Shown: positions 53,809 through 63,905, numbered from the stretch's first letter. The stretch: 64,000 bases of DNA from Flavobacterium marginilacus (GCF_026870155.1 NZ_CP113975.1:620001-684000); one strand, 5' to 3'. The notes: generated by a model not told the origin, from the letters alone. Numbers and translations are program-made.

Positions 53809-53895
53809 CTTTTTTATGCGGAACAATTTCCTTTCCTAATAAAATCCGTATCTTTCGAGACTTAAAATTAAAATACTAATTAAAAATAACCAAAA

Positions 53896-54714
53896 TTGAA
53901 AACAGATTTCTTATTAAAAGATAAAGTTATTGTAGTTACAGGTGCTACCGGAATTCTAGGCGGTGCATTTGTGGATGGAATTGCCGAGGCTGGAGCAACA
54001 GTTGGAATCTTGGGCAGAAATGAAAAAGTAGCAAATGAGCGTGCAAAAGAGATTACTGATAAAGGCGGAAATGCAATTGCTTTGATAGCTGATGTTACCA
54101 TAGAAGCAGATTTAATTGCAGCTCGTGATTTGATCCTTTCTAAATATGGTAAAATTGACGGTTTGGTTAATGCAGCCGGTGGAAATATGCCAGACGCTGT
54201 AGTACAGCCAGATCAGGATGTTTTTAAATTAAATATGGATGCTTTGCAGCAGGTAATAAATCTTAACTTGTTTGGAACGCTTTTACCAACCCAAATTTTT
54301 GGAGAAGCTATGAAAGACACTGTTGGCAAAGGGAGCATTGTGAATATTTCTTCAGTATCTACAGTTGCAGCAATGACAAAGGTTTTAGGATACAGCTTAG
54401 CAAAATCGGCTATCGATTCTTATACTAAATGGTTTGCAGTAGAACTTGCCAAACGTTATGGTGATAAAATCCGAATGAATTCAATAGCTCCAGGTTTCTT
54501 TTTAACGGAACAAAACAGAACTTTGTTGACCAATGCTGACGGCAGTCTGACTGAAAGAGGTAATTTGGTAATTCAAAATACTCCTTACGGACGTTTTGGT
54601 AATCCAGAAGAGTTGATTGGAGGTTTGGTTTGGCTGTTAAGTGATGCGTCTAAATTTGCAACTGGATCAAAAGTAACTTTAGACGGTGGTTTTACAATTT
54701 TTAGCGGAGTTTAA
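53896..54714 (+). CDS. SDR-family fructuronate reductase-like oxidoreductase (TTG start)
   Basis: 272 residues of the classical short-chain dehydrogenase family: VIVVTGATGILGGAFVDGI (nucleotide-binding Gly motif), VNAAGG, NISSVS and YSLAKSAIDSYTKW (Tyr-x-x-x-Lys). An in-frame stop at 53887 and no ATG before the Gly motif force the TTG at 53896 as start. With uxuA 21 bp downstream, the likely reaction is D-fructuronate to D-mannonate, as in SDR-type UxuB replacements. Fits uronates released from pectin. Function is inferred from the neighbour. Confidence 0.82.
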   Translation: MKTDFLLKDKVIVVTGATGILGGAFVDGIAEAGATVGILGRNEKVANERAKEITDKGGNAIALIADVTIEADLIAARDLILSKYGKIDGLVNAAGGNMPDAVVQPDQDVFKLNMDALQQVINLNLFGTLLPTQIFGEAMKDTVGKGSIVNISSVSTVAAMTKVLGYSLAKSAIDSYTKWFAVELAKRYGDKIRMNSIAPGFFLTEQNRTLLTNADGSLTERGNLVIQNTPYGRFGNPEELIGGLVWLLSDASKFATGSKVTLDGGFTIFSGV

Positions 54715-54735
54715 TATTTTTTAAAAAGAAAAATT

Positions 54736-55899
54736 ATGTATAAAATGAAACAAACGTGGAGATGGTTTGGACCAAATGATCCCGTAAGTTTATCCTATAT
54801 CAAACAGACTGGAGCAACAGGAATTGTATCAGCGCTGCATCACGTTCCCCACGGTGAAGTTTGGACAATAGAAGAAATCAATAAAAGAAAAGCCGAAATT
54901 GAAGCATCTGGTTTAGTCTGGGATGTAGTGGAAAGTATCACAGTTCATGAATCTATTAAAACCAGAACTGGAAATTATCAGGAATATATTGACAAATACA
55001 AAGAAAGTATCCGTAATGTTGCGGCCTGTGGTATCAAGGTAATCACTTACAATTTTATGCCGGTTAATGACTGGACTAGAACGCAGCTTGATTATGTGAT
55101 GCCGGATGGTTCAGAAGCATTGTATTTTAATTGGGTAGATTTGGCAATTTTTGATGTTTATATTTTAAAAAGAGAAAATGCCGAAAAAAGTTTTCCTGAA
55201 AACATCGTTAGCAAAGCCAAAGAGCGTTTTTCTACAATTACTGAGCAAAGATTACAGGAAATAGCAGACACAGTGATGTTTGGAATACCTGGTGAAAAAA
55301 AGATAACAGTTGAGTGGATGCGTAATGCCTTGAAGGCTTATGATAACATTGACAGAGATGCTTTAAGAAGTAATCTGAGTTATTTTCTAAATGAGATCTG
55401 CCCAGTTGCTGATGAATGCGGTGTGCAGTTAGCTATTCATCCAGATGACCCTCCTTTTGATATTTTAGGTCTGCCTAGAATTGTAAACTCAATGGAAGAT
55501 TATGATTATATCTTGTCGAATGCACCATATAAATCAAATGGAATCTGTTTTTGCACTGGTTCTTTAGGGGCTTCAAAAGCAAATGATTTACCTGAAATGG
55601 TTAAAAAATTAGATGATAAAATTCATTTTATTCATTTAAGAAACGTACGCAGTGATGAAGAAGGAAACTTTTTTGAAGCGGATCATTTAGATGGAAATAC
55701 TGATATGTATGCTGTAATGAAAGAATTACTATTAATTCAGAAAAAATATAAAACTTCAATTCCTTTCCGCCCGGATCACGGACACCAAATGTTAGATGAT
55801 TTAGGAAAACAAAACAATCCGGGTTATTCAGCTATCGGCCGACTTAGAGGTTTAGCAGAATTAAGAGGATTAGAAGAAGGTATTGTTCGTTCGTTATAA
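54736..55899 (+). CDS. uxuA: D-mannonate dehydratase
   Basis: 387 residues. The start KQTWRWFGPNDPVSLSYIKQTGATGIVSALHHVPHGEVW is diagnostic for UxuA; VQLAIHPDDPPFDILGLPRIV and HFIHLRNVRSDEEGNFFEADHLDGN carry metal ligands. It dehydrates D-mannonate to 2-keto-3-deoxygluconate. ATG at 54736 or 54745 may be used. Paired with the SDR gene it handles glucuronate-type units. KDG kinase and aldolase must be encoded elsewhere. A terminator follows. Confidence 0.95.
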   Translation: MYKMKQTWRWFGPNDPVSLSYIKQTGATGIVSALHHVPHGEVWTIEEINKRKAEIEASGLVWDVVESITVHESIKTRTGNYQEYIDKYKESIRNVAACGIKVITYNFMPVNDWTRTQLDYVMPDGSEALYFNWVDLAIFDVYILKRENAEKSFPENIVSKAKERFSTITEQRLQEIADTVMFGIPGEKKITVEWMRNALKAYDNIDRDALRSNLSYFLNEICPVADECGVQLAIHPDDPPFDILGLPRIVNSMEDYDYILSNAPYKSNGICFCTGSLGASKANDLPEMVKKLDDKIHFIHLRNVRSDEEGNFFEADHLDGNTDMYAVMKELLLIQKKYKTSIPFRPDHGHQMLDDLGKQNNPGYSAIGRLRGLAELRGLEEGIVRSL

Positions 55900-55956
55900 A
55901 AAAACGAGAATTCTTATTAATCGCATAAAATTAATTTCCTATAATAGAAATTATTG

Positions 55957-55987
55957 AAAAACTGTCCATAAAAAGGGCAGTTTTTTT
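55957..55987 (+). terminator. Rho-independent terminator after uxuA
   Basis: AAACTGTCC pairs with GGGCAGTTT (one G-T) around a 7-nt loop and runs into seven T. It marks the end of the sugar-use region. Confidence 0.8.
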
Positions 55988-56103
55988 GTTTCAAATTCTG
56001 TATTATATTTATTTTAGAATAGAGGCGGATCTGTAAAATAAATAATAAAATTAAGTTTCTTTTAAACTAAATTTTCTTATATTTCACCACCAAAATACAC
56101 TTT

Positions 56104-58020
56104 ATGCCTTACAGATTTATTACAACTTTAACAGTTGCTCTATTATTAACTACTACGTTCCTTTTTGGTCAAAAAAGTGATTACAGCATCCTCACTATCT
56201 CGGATAGTCTCAAAGAAAATGCCAACGCTGTTGTTCGTTTAAACCAAACTGATATCATGATTGCATCGCAGCGCAGTATGAATATTAAAACGAAGAGAGT
56301 CGTAACTGTCTTAAATGATAATGGATTTCAAGCTGTTGAAGCTTACGAATACTATAATAAATCAAGTTCAATTGAAAGTATATCCGCAATAGTTTATGAT
56401 GGTTTCGGTAAAGAGATTAAAAAAATAAAAAAAGGTGATTTTAGAGATGTAAGTGCCGTAAGCGGTAGCACACTTTTTTCAGAGAACCGATATATTTACT
56501 TGGATTATACACCTACACAGTATCCAATCACAGTAGTTTTTGAAAGTGAAACAGAAACTTCTAATACCGCTTTTATTCCACAATGGATGCCTCTAAATGA
56601 TTATGCTGTAAGTATAGAAAAAAGCATTGTCAATATAAATTATCCTTCGAACCTTGGATTTAAATACAAAGAATTTAATTTTTCCAATTTTAATATAAAG
56701 AAAACAAGAGAAACTGCCACGGGACTTTCTTTTGAAGCAACCAGAATAGTAGCTCAAAAAGAAGAAACGGCGGGGCCATCTGTGAGTTATCTTTTTCCAA
56801 GAGTAATGATGGGATTAGAGCTGTTTCATTTGGAAGGAGTTGATGGAAATGCTAAAAGCTGGATTGAATTTGGAAAATGGTACAATGAAAAAATTCTGAC
56901 TGGAACTACTGATCTGCCAGAAGAAACGAAAGCAAAAATTAAAGCTTTGGTTGGTGCCGAAACCGATCCTATTAAGAAAGCCCAAATCATTTATAAATAT
57001 GTTCAGGAAAAATCGAGATACGTAAATATTAGTGTTGGTATTGGCGGTTGGAAACCAATGCTGGCAAGTGATGTAGACCGATTGGGTTATGGAGACTGTA
57101 AAGCTTTGAGTAATTACACCAAAGCGCTTCTCAAAGCTGTTGATGTTTCTTCCTATAATGTGATTTTATACGGAAATCCAAGAAAAAGGGATATTGAAGC
57201 TGATTTTGTTTCGATGCAGGGAAATCACATGATTTTGGCAGTGCCAAATAAAAATTCGTATATTTTTCTGGAGTGTACCAGTCAGGTAGATCCTTTCGGA
57301 TATCAAGGAACGTTTACAGATGATAGAAATGTTTTGATTGTAAAACCTGAAGGCGGCGAAATTGTTCATACCAAAATTTATGAAGATCTGGATAATCTTC
57401 AAACGAGTAAAGGAACCTATTCTATTGCCGAAAATGGTGATTTCTCTGGTAAAATTGGAATTGTTTCCGAAGGATCTCAGTACAATCAAAAATTTCATAA
57501 TGATAAGCTTTCGCCAACAGAAATGGAAGCTTTTTATAAAGACTATTGGAGTACTATTAATAATCTGAAAATAAAAAAAATCACTTTTAAAAACGATACT
57601 GATAAAGTAAGTTTTACCGAAAATGCAGAGATAACAGCTGTAAATTATGGAAACGTGTCTGCCAATAAAATGATGTTTGCTCTAAATGCTTTTAATCCAT
57701 TGACCCAAAATGTAAAACGAATCCGAAATAGAAAAAATCCTTTGGAAATTCAAAGAGGATCTGTAGATATAGATGAAATTGAAATTGCTTTGCCAGTTAA
57801 TTTTTCTATCGAATTTCTTCCAGCTAATTTTGAAATTACAGGAAAATTTGGAGAATATAAAACAGAGATCATAAAAAAAGACAATAGCAATATCATTTAC
57901 AAGCGAAAGTTCTTTTTGAAAAAAGGATTATATACCAATAAGGAATACGATGAATTCCGTCTATTTATGGAACAGATTTCCAGAAACGACAATGCCAAAA
58001 TAATTTTAACCAAAAGCTAA
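56104..58020 (+). CDS. DUF3857/transglutaminase-like secreted protein, catalytic Cys present
   Basis: 638 residues with a signal peptide (about 1-22). The N-terminal DUF3857 domain (about 50-220) is followed by a transglutaminase-like domain with GYGDCKALSNYTKALLK (Cys332) and QGNHMILAV (His375). The usual Asp is replaced by Glu in FLECTS. A beta-rich domain follows. Members of this family are exported in Bacteroidota and their substrates are unknown. First of three paralogues in a row with 7-bp and 3-bp gaps. No obvious link to the pectin locus. Confidence 0.85.
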   Translation: MPYRFITTLTVALLLTTTFLFGQKSDYSILTISDSLKENANAVVRLNQTDIMIASQRSMNIKTKRVVTVLNDNGFQAVEAYEYYNKSSSIESISAIVYDGFGKEIKKIKKGDFRDVSAVSGSTLFSENRYIYLDYTPTQYPITVVFESETETSNTAFIPQWMPLNDYAVSIEKSIVNINYPSNLGFKYKEFNFSNFNIKKTRETATGLSFEATRIVAQKEETAGPSVSYLFPRVMMGLELFHLEGVDGNAKSWIEFGKWYNEKILTGTTDLPEETKAKIKALVGAETDPIKKAQIIYKYVQEKSRYVNISVGIGGWKPMLASDVDRLGYGDCKALSNYTKALLKAVDVSSYNVILYGNPRKRDIEADFVSMQGNHMILAVPNKNSYIFLECTSQVDPFGYQGTFTDDRNVLIVKPEGGEIVHTKIYEDLDNLQTSKGTYSIAENGDFSGKIGIVSEGSQYNQKFHNDKLSPTEMEAFYKDYWSTINNLKIKKITFKNDTDKVSFTENAEITAVNYGNVSANKMMFALNAFNPLTQNVKRIRNRKNPLEIQRGSVDIDEIEIALPVNFSIEFLPANFEITGKFGEYKTEIIKKDNSNIIYKRKFFLKKGLYTNKEYDEFRLFMEQISRNDNAKIILTKS

Positions 58021-58027
58021 TAACCAA

Positions 58028-60049
58028 ATGAAAATTAAAAATTTAACCCTGCTGTTTTTTTTAGCATTATTTTGTTCCAATGCAGGTGCCCAAGAATTTA
58101 AATTAGGTAAAGTCTCCATTGCAGAATTAGAACAAAAAGTACATCCAAAAGATTCTTCAGCTGTAGCTGCTATTTTGTTTAAAAAGGGAGTAACCAGTTT
58201 TGTGTTTTCTCAAGAGGAAGGCTTTGATGTACTTAATGAAATTACCGTGCGCATTAAAATTTATAAAAAAGAGGGTTACGATTGGGCAAATAAGCAGGTA
58301 GGTTTTTTAGTTGGAAATGGTACTAGTAAAGAAAAAGTTTCCTTTTCGGATGCGGTAACTTATAATTTAGTAGATGGTAAAATAGAAAAAACAAAGCTTA
58401 AAAGTGAGGGTGAATTTATAGAAAAAGTTAATAAATTTTGGAATAGGAAAAAAATAACCTTGCCTAATGTAAAAGAAGGTTCTGTGATAGAATATAAATA
58501 TGCAATACGAACTAATAATATTGGAATGCTGAGAGAATTTGATTTTCAAACAGATATTCCTGTAAATCACTCAGAATATATAACCTACATACCCGAATAC
58601 TTTGTATATAACACTAAACTAAAAGGGTTTATTACTCCAAAAACCACAATAGAAAAAACGAATCAGTCTCTTACTATCAACAGCAAAGAAAGATCAGGAG
58701 GGGGATGGACTGCCAGCAGTACTAGTTTTACATCTGATAAAATTGATTATCACGAAACAAAAACAACGTATGTTGTCGAAAATGCTCCTGCTATGAAAGA
58801 CGAGGCATTTGTAAATAATATTGACAATTTTACAACTAGCTTGGCTCAGGAATTATCAATGATACAATATCCAAACAGACCTATTAAACCATATTCTACA
58901 GACTGGAATTCTGTAGCAAAAACCATTTATGAATATGATGATTTTGGACCAGAGCTGAATAAAACAGGTTATTTTGAAGACGATTTAAAAGCGGTTGTCG
59001 CAGGATTGACTTCACAGAATGAAATTGTTTTAGCGGTTTTAAATTATGTAAAAGCTGCAGTGAAATGGAATGGAGATTATGGCTATTCCTGTGATAATGG
59101 AGTTAAAAAAGCATATAAAGATAAAACTGGAAATGTAGGCGATATTAATTTAATGCTTACCGCTATGCTGCGTACAGCTGGCTTAAAGGCAAATCCTGTT
59201 TTGGTAAGCACCCGATCTAACGGAATTTCAATTTTTCCTAATAGAACTGCTTACAATTACGTGATTGCTGCAGTAGAGACTTCAGAAGGCTTGATACTGG
59301 TAGATGCAACAAACAAATATTCTAATCCAAATGTATTGCCTTTTAGAGATTTAAATTGGTTCGGTAGATTGATAAGAAAAGATGGTTCATCAGAAGATGT
59401 TGATCTGATGCCTAAAATGGCTTCAACTGACAATGTATTAATGATGTATTCTATCGAGAGTAACGGAAAAATTACTGGAAAATTAAGAAGACAGAGAACC
59501 GATCAGAATGCAATGAGTTTCAGGGCGAAAATTGAGAATGTAAAAGAGGAAGAATATCTGGAAAAATTAGAAAATGAAAATCAAAAAATTGAAATTGCAG
59601 ATTATACCAGAACCAATGAGAAGGATGTGAAATTACCAATTATAGAAACGTGTTCTTTTACAGGTACCAACCTATGTGAAGTCATAGGAGAAAAAATATA
59701 TATTAATCCATTGTTGTTTTTTACCAAAGAACACAATCCTTTTAAACAAGAAACTAGAGAATATCCTATTGATTATGGTTTTCCATTTATAGAAAATTAC
59801 AATATCAATATTAATATTCCTGACGGATATGTCGTAGAAACATTGCCAAAGTCGGCTCAGTTAAATATGGAAGAAAATATAGGCGGGTTTAAATTTAGAA
59901 TAAATGCTGCTGAAAATAAAATACAGCTGATTATTTCCCATCAGATAAATACTCCAATCATATCCTCAGAATATTATTCTATGATAAAAGACTATTATCA
60001 GGGAATGATTGCCAAACAAACCGAAAAAATTGTTTTGAAAAAAGTGTAA
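58028..60049 (+). CDS. DUF3857 protein with degenerate transglutaminase domain
   Basis: 673 residues with a signal peptide (about 1-21). Same domain order as the preceding gene, but the Cys position reads Val (GNVGDIN, Val370) and the His position Tyr (YNYVIAAV), while the Asp is kept (LVDATNK). It is thus probably not a transglutaminase or protease and may serve in binding. Close relative of the next gene (shared LGKVSIAELEQKVHPKDSSA start). Confidence 0.82.
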   Translation: MKIKNLTLLFFLALFCSNAGAQEFKLGKVSIAELEQKVHPKDSSAVAAILFKKGVTSFVFSQEEGFDVLNEITVRIKIYKKEGYDWANKQVGFLVGNGTSKEKVSFSDAVTYNLVDGKIEKTKLKSEGEFIEKVNKFWNRKKITLPNVKEGSVIEYKYAIRTNNIGMLREFDFQTDIPVNHSEYITYIPEYFVYNTKLKGFITPKTTIEKTNQSLTINSKERSGGGWTASSTSFTSDKIDYHETKTTYVVENAPAMKDEAFVNNIDNFTTSLAQELSMIQYPNRPIKPYSTDWNSVAKTIYEYDDFGPELNKTGYFEDDLKAVVAGLTSQNEIVLAVLNYVKAAVKWNGDYGYSCDNGVKKAYKDKTGNVGDINLMLTAMLRTAGLKANPVLVSTRSNGISIFPNRTAYNYVIAAVETSEGLILVDATNKYSNPNVLPFRDLNWFGRLIRKDGSSEDVDLMPKMASTDNVLMMYSIESNGKITGKLRRQRTDQNAMSFRAKIENVKEEEYLEKLENENQKIEIADYTRTNEKDVKLPIIETCSFTGTNLCEVIGEKIYINPLLFFTKEHNPFKQETREYPIDYGFPFIENYNININIPDGYVVETLPKSAQLNMEENIGGFKFRINAAENKIQLIISHQINTPIISSEYYSMIKDYYQGMIAKQTEKIVLKKV

Positions 60050-60052
60050 ATA

Positions 60053-62044
60053 ATGAAAAAAATTAAAACTTTTCTTGGATTGTTGATATTGTTTTCATTT
60101 GTAAAAATAAATGCTCAAAACTTTGAATTAGGAAAAGTATCAATTGCAGAATTAAAAGAAAAGCAGCATCCTAACGACTCAAGTGCGGCAGCTGCAATAT
60201 TATATAAGAACGGTAAAACTAGTTTTGAATACAACAGAGATAGAGGATTTACAGCAATCACTGAAGTTTCCATGCGGATTAAAATTTATAAGAAGGAAGG
60301 TTATAATTGGGCCAATTTTACTGTGCCATATTATGTGGGATACGAAAATTATAATGACGATGTTGTCGCTTTTTCAAGTGCTGTAACCTATAATTTAGAA
60401 AATGGTGCAATCGCTAAAACTAAACTCAACAATGAAGGCAGTTTTAAGAAAAATGTAAACGAATATTGGAATGAAGCTACAATAACATTGCCAAATATAA
60501 AAGAAGGCTCAGTGATAGAATTTAAATATGTTTTGAAAACGGAGAACATAGTTAAATTTCCGGTTTTTTATTTTCAAGATAAAATTCCAGTAAATAAAGC
60601 TGAATACACTACTAATATCCCTTACTTTTTTACTTACAAACCTATTCAGGTTGGTTATGTAAATCTTAAATTAGATTCAAAAGTTACAAACGGAAGTCTT
60701 AATTATGATAATCAATATCATCAATCAGTTAATTTGAGTTTTGATCAGATTAAAAATAAATACAGTGCAGAAAATATTCCAGCATTAAAAGAAGAGGATT
60801 TTGTTGATAATATTCACAATTACCAATCGTCATTGCATCATGAGCTTGAAAAGACAAATTTTCCTGATGAAAAAGAAAAGAATTATTCCAAAGATTGGGA
60901 TGGTGTAGCCAAAACTATATATGCAGATAAAGGATTTGGAAAAGAGTTAGAAGATAGCTCTTATCTTCTGGAAGATGCTAGATTGATTTTAAAAGGAATT
61001 GATTCTAAGGAAGAAAAACTGGCAATAGTTTTTAAATTCGTTCAAGACCGTATGCATTGGAACAATGATTATGGATATTATATAGATAAAGGCGTAAAAC
61101 AGGCGTATAATAATAGAACGGGAAATGTAGCCGAAATAAATTTTATACTTATCTCAATGTTGAAATTAGTAGGACTAGATGCAAATCCTGTATTAGTAAG
61201 TACCAAAGAACATGGATTGCCTGTTTTTCCAAATAGAACTGTTTTTAATTATGTTATTGCCTCCGTGAATATTGATGGAAAGCAGATTTTATTAGATGCG
61301 ACCCATAAATATACCACACAGAATATTTTGCCATTGAATGTTCTAAACTGGAAAGGAAGGCTTCTTAAGCAAGAAGGAATTTCTGAGGAAGTAGAATTAG
61401 TACCTGTAAAGAATTCGATTAAGAATTATACCCTGATGGTAAAATTAGATAAGTCTGGCGGGATAGACGGGAAGTGCCGATCACAGCTGACAGATTATGA
61501 AGCCTATAAATTTAGAGATAAATATGCAGAAATGGATACTGATAATTATCTCGAAAAAGTAGAAAACAATTTAAATGGAATTAAAATCCAAGGGTATGTT
61601 ATTGATAATAAAAAGACTCGTTTTGAGGATCCTATTATAGAAACATTCGCTTTTTCTGGAAACAATCAATGTGATATTATTGGCGATAAAATATATTTTA
61701 ACCCCGTTTTGTTTTTTACAGAATCACATAATCCTTTTGTTCAGGAAAAAAGGGAAATGCCAATCTATTTCGGCTATCCCAAATTAGAAAAATATAATGT
61801 CAGTTATGAAATTCCAGAAGGTTATACCGTAGAATCAATTCCTAAATCTATCAAGATTTCTACAGAAGGAAAGGAATTGTCTTTTTCGATGAATATCGTC
61901 TATGAACAGAATAGGATACAGATTTTAATGACCAAAGAGGTTAATATGGCTATCGTTTCAGCTGATTTTTATGAATCTATCAAAGATTTTTATCAAAAGA
62001 TGATAACGAAAGAAACTGAAAAAATAGTTCTTAAAAGAATATAG
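60053..62044 (+). CDS. DUF3857 protein with degenerate transglutaminase domain, paralogue
   Basis: 663 residues with a signal peptide (about 1-21). It aligns along its length with the preceding protein: same LGKVSIAEL start, Val at the Cys position (GNVAEIN, Val359), Tyr at the His position (FNYVIASV), Asp kept (LLDATHK). A recent tandem duplication followed by divergence is likely. The 3-bp gap shows cotranscription. Confidence 0.82.
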   Translation: MKKIKTFLGLLILFSFVKINAQNFELGKVSIAELKEKQHPNDSSAAAAILYKNGKTSFEYNRDRGFTAITEVSMRIKIYKKEGYNWANFTVPYYVGYENYNDDVVAFSSAVTYNLENGAIAKTKLNNEGSFKKNVNEYWNEATITLPNIKEGSVIEFKYVLKTENIVKFPVFYFQDKIPVNKAEYTTNIPYFFTYKPIQVGYVNLKLDSKVTNGSLNYDNQYHQSVNLSFDQIKNKYSAENIPALKEEDFVDNIHNYQSSLHHELEKTNFPDEKEKNYSKDWDGVAKTIYADKGFGKELEDSSYLLEDARLILKGIDSKEEKLAIVFKFVQDRMHWNNDYGYYIDKGVKQAYNNRTGNVAEINFILISMLKLVGLDANPVLVSTKEHGLPVFPNRTVFNYVIASVNIDGKQILLDATHKYTTQNILPLNVLNWKGRLLKQEGISEEVELVPVKNSIKNYTLMVKLDKSGGIDGKCRSQLTDYEAYKFRDKYAEMDTDNYLEKVENNLNGIKIQGYVIDNKKTRFEDPIIETFAFSGNNQCDIIGDKIYFNPVLFFTESHNPFVQEKREMPIYFGYPKLEKYNVSYEIPEGYTVESIPKSIKISTEGKELSFSMNIVYEQNRIQILMTKEVNMAIVSADFYESIKDFYQKMITKETEKIVLKRI

Positions 62045-62062
62045 CAAAACTTCGCCCGTTTG

Positions 62063-62070
62063 TATATTTG
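62063..62070 (+). promoter_or_regulatory. Putative -7 box of the MazG-like gene
   Basis: TATATTTG matches the Bacteroidota TAnnTTTG box and lies 17 bp before the ATG at 62087, giving a very short leader. No clear -33 element. Confidence 0.45.
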
Positions 62071-62086
62071 TCATAAAAATTTACAA

Positions 62087-62413
62087 ATGGATTTAAAAAA
62101 TGCACAATTAGACGTAGATACCTGGATTAAAGAACACGGAGTCCGCTATTTCAATGAACTGACTAATATGGCGCAGCTTACCGAAGAAGTAGGTGAAGTG
62201 GCCCGAATCATAGCACGCCGTTACGGAGAACAATCTGAAAAAGAGAGTGATAAAAATAAGGATCTTGGGGAAGAATTGGCTGATGTAGTTTTTGTAGTAT
62301 TGTGTTTGGCGAATCAGACAGGAATCGATTTACAGGCTGCTTTTGATAAAAAAATGGATCTGAAATCAGTTAGAGACAAGGACCGCCACAAAAACAACGA
62401 TAAACTAAAATAA
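62087..62413 (+). CDS. MazG-like nucleotide pyrophosphohydrolase
   Basis: 108 residues from the ATG at 62087; an in-frame TTG at 62060 overlaps the -7 box and is unlikely. The motif LTEEVGEVARIIARRYGE and later DLGEELADVVFVVLCLANQTGIDL form the EExxE and ExxD metal site of all-alpha NTP pyrophosphatases. It probably hydrolyses non-canonical or excess nucleoside triphosphates in the cytoplasm. Commonly found as a single-domain protein next to aroA in related genomes, to my recollection. Confidence 0.88.
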   Translation: MDLKNAQLDVDTWIKEHGVRYFNELTNMAQLTEEVGEVARIIARRYGEQSEKESDKNKDLGEELADVVFVVLCLANQTGIDLQAAFDKKMDLKSVRDKDRHKNNDKLK

Positions 62414-62434
62414 TGTTATAAGTTACGGCAAAAC

Positions 62435-62465
62435 TTTGGTTGTTACTTTTTTTAAAATAAATTTG
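62435..62465 (+). promoter_or_regulatory. aroA promoter
   Basis: TTTG (62435-62438) as a -33 element and TAAATTTG (62458-62465) as a perfect -7 box are separated by 19 bp. The aroA ATG is 29 bp further at 62495. Confidence 0.6.
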
Positions 62466-62494
62466 CCAAAAGACCAATTACAACGTATTCAAAA

Positions 62495-63730
62495 ATGAAT
62501 TTACTAGTTCAAACTTCCCATCTCGATTTACAAGATCAAATTGCAATAACAGGTTCCAAAAGCGAAACCAATAGACTTTTGCTGTTGCAGGCTTTGTTTT
62601 CCAATATTACTTTGGCCAACACATCAAATTCTGATGATAGTGAAGTGATGCAAAAAGCATTGAAAGGCGATGATGAAATTGTAGATATCCATCATGCAGG
62701 AACAGCAATGCGTTTCTTGACAGCTTATTTTGCAGTAAACGAAGGCCGTGAAGTGGTTTTGACAGGATCTCAAAGAATGACTGAACGTCCAATTAAAGTT
62801 TTGGTAGAAGCTTTGGTGCAGTTAGGAGCAAAAATAACATATGAAAAAGAAGAAGGCTATCCGCCAATTCGTATCAAAGGGCAGAAAATTACAGCAAATA
62901 AAGTCAGCATTCCTGCGAATGTAAGCAGTCAGTATATATCGGCATTGCTTTTGGTAGCGCCAAAATTAGAGAACGGAATTGAACTGACTTTGGTTGGCGA
63001 AATAACTTCTGTTCCATATATCAAAATGACTTTGGCTCTGCTAAATGATTTAAATATTGAAACTAGTTTCGTTGGAAACGTTATTACAGTAAAACCTAAA
63101 AAAGAAGTAGAAACCAAAGTAATGACAGTGGAATCCGATTGGAGTTCAGCTTCTTACTTTTTCAGTTTAGCTGCTTTGGCAAAAACAGCTTCTGTTTCGT
63201 TGACAAGTTATAAAGAAACAAGCCTGCAGGGAGATTCTGCTTTGGTTGAAATCTATAAACAAATGGGGGTTTCTTCCCAATTTGAAGGCAATAAAATTAT
63301 TTTGACAAAACAAGAAGGTTTCGATTATAAAGACATTACTTTCGACTTAAATAATACGCCGGATATTGCACAGACTATTGTAGTTACTTGTCTGGGATTG
63401 GGTATTGGCTGCCACTTGACAGGCCTGCACACCTTAAAAATTAAGGAAACTGACAGGCTGGAAGCACTCCGAATCGAATTAACTAAACTTGGAGCTAACA
63501 TATCAGTAACCAATGATAGTTTGACATTAGCGGCAACAGATAAGATTAATGAAGAAATAAGAATTGATACTTATAACGACCACAGAATGGCAATGGCATT
63601 TGCACCATTAGCATTAAAAGTGCCAATTATTATCAATAATGCCGATGTGGTGTCAAAATCATATCCTGATTTTTGGGATGATTTAAAAAGACTGGGCTTT
63701 TTTGTTGTTCAAAAATGGTCATTTACCTAG
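62495..63730 (+). CDS. aroA: 3-phosphoshikimate 1-carboxyvinyltransferase (EPSP synthase)
   Basis: 411 residues, inside-out alpha/beta barrel family. Motifs: ITGSKSETNRLLLLQALF near 20, HAGTAMRFLTAYFA near 70, TGSQRMTERPIKVLVEAL and the C-terminal KETDRLEALRIELTKLGA with YNDHRMAMAFAPLAL. It transfers enolpyruvate from PEP to shikimate-3-phosphate in aromatic amino acid synthesis. The N-terminal loop has SKSE where many enzymes have SKS, so Lys and Ser are kept. Housekeeping gene, unrelated to the pectin locus. Confidence 0.95.
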   Translation: MNLLVQTSHLDLQDQIAITGSKSETNRLLLLQALFSNITLANTSNSDDSEVMQKALKGDDEIVDIHHAGTAMRFLTAYFAVNEGREVVLTGSQRMTERPIKVLVEALVQLGAKITYEKEEGYPPIRIKGQKITANKVSIPANVSSQYISALLLVAPKLENGIELTLVGEITSVPYIKMTLALLNDLNIETSFVGNVITVKPKKEVETKVMTVESDWSSASYFFSLAALAKTASVSLTSYKETSLQGDSALVEIYKQMGVSSQFEGNKIILTKQEGFDYKDITFDLNNTPDIAQTIVVTCLGLGIGCHLTGLHTLKIKETDRLEALRIELTKLGANISVTNDSLTLAATDKINEEIRIDTYNDHRMAMAFAPLALKVPIIINNADVVSKSYPDFWDDLKRLGFFVVQKWSFT

Positions 63731-63748
63731 ACGATTGTTGAGTTTCAA

Positions 63749-63780
63749 CTCCCTTTCCTTTGGAGAGGGCTGGAGTGAGG
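63749..63780. repeat. REP-like palindromic repeat, copy 2
   Basis: 30 of 32 bases match the unit at 6070-6101. One of the two changes disturbs the palindrome (CCCTTTCC against GGAGAGGG). It lies between aroA and the queA promoter and may help end the aroA transcript. Confidence 0.7.
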
Positions 63781-63801
63781 TAAAAATAAACACCTAAACA
63801 C

Positions 63802-63833
63802 TTGACAACGCCTGTTTCACAATCGTATATTTG
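63802..63833 (+). promoter_or_regulatory. queA promoter
   Basis: TTG (63802-63804) as a -33 element and TATATTTG (63826-63833) as a perfect -7 box, 21 bp apart. The queA ATG is at 63906. Confidence 0.55.
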
Positions 63834-63905
63834 CACCCGAAAGATTTTTAAGTTCAGGCTGAACAGTCTGTGACTTGAATTTTTAAACTTTTTAAAAAAC
63901 AGCAA

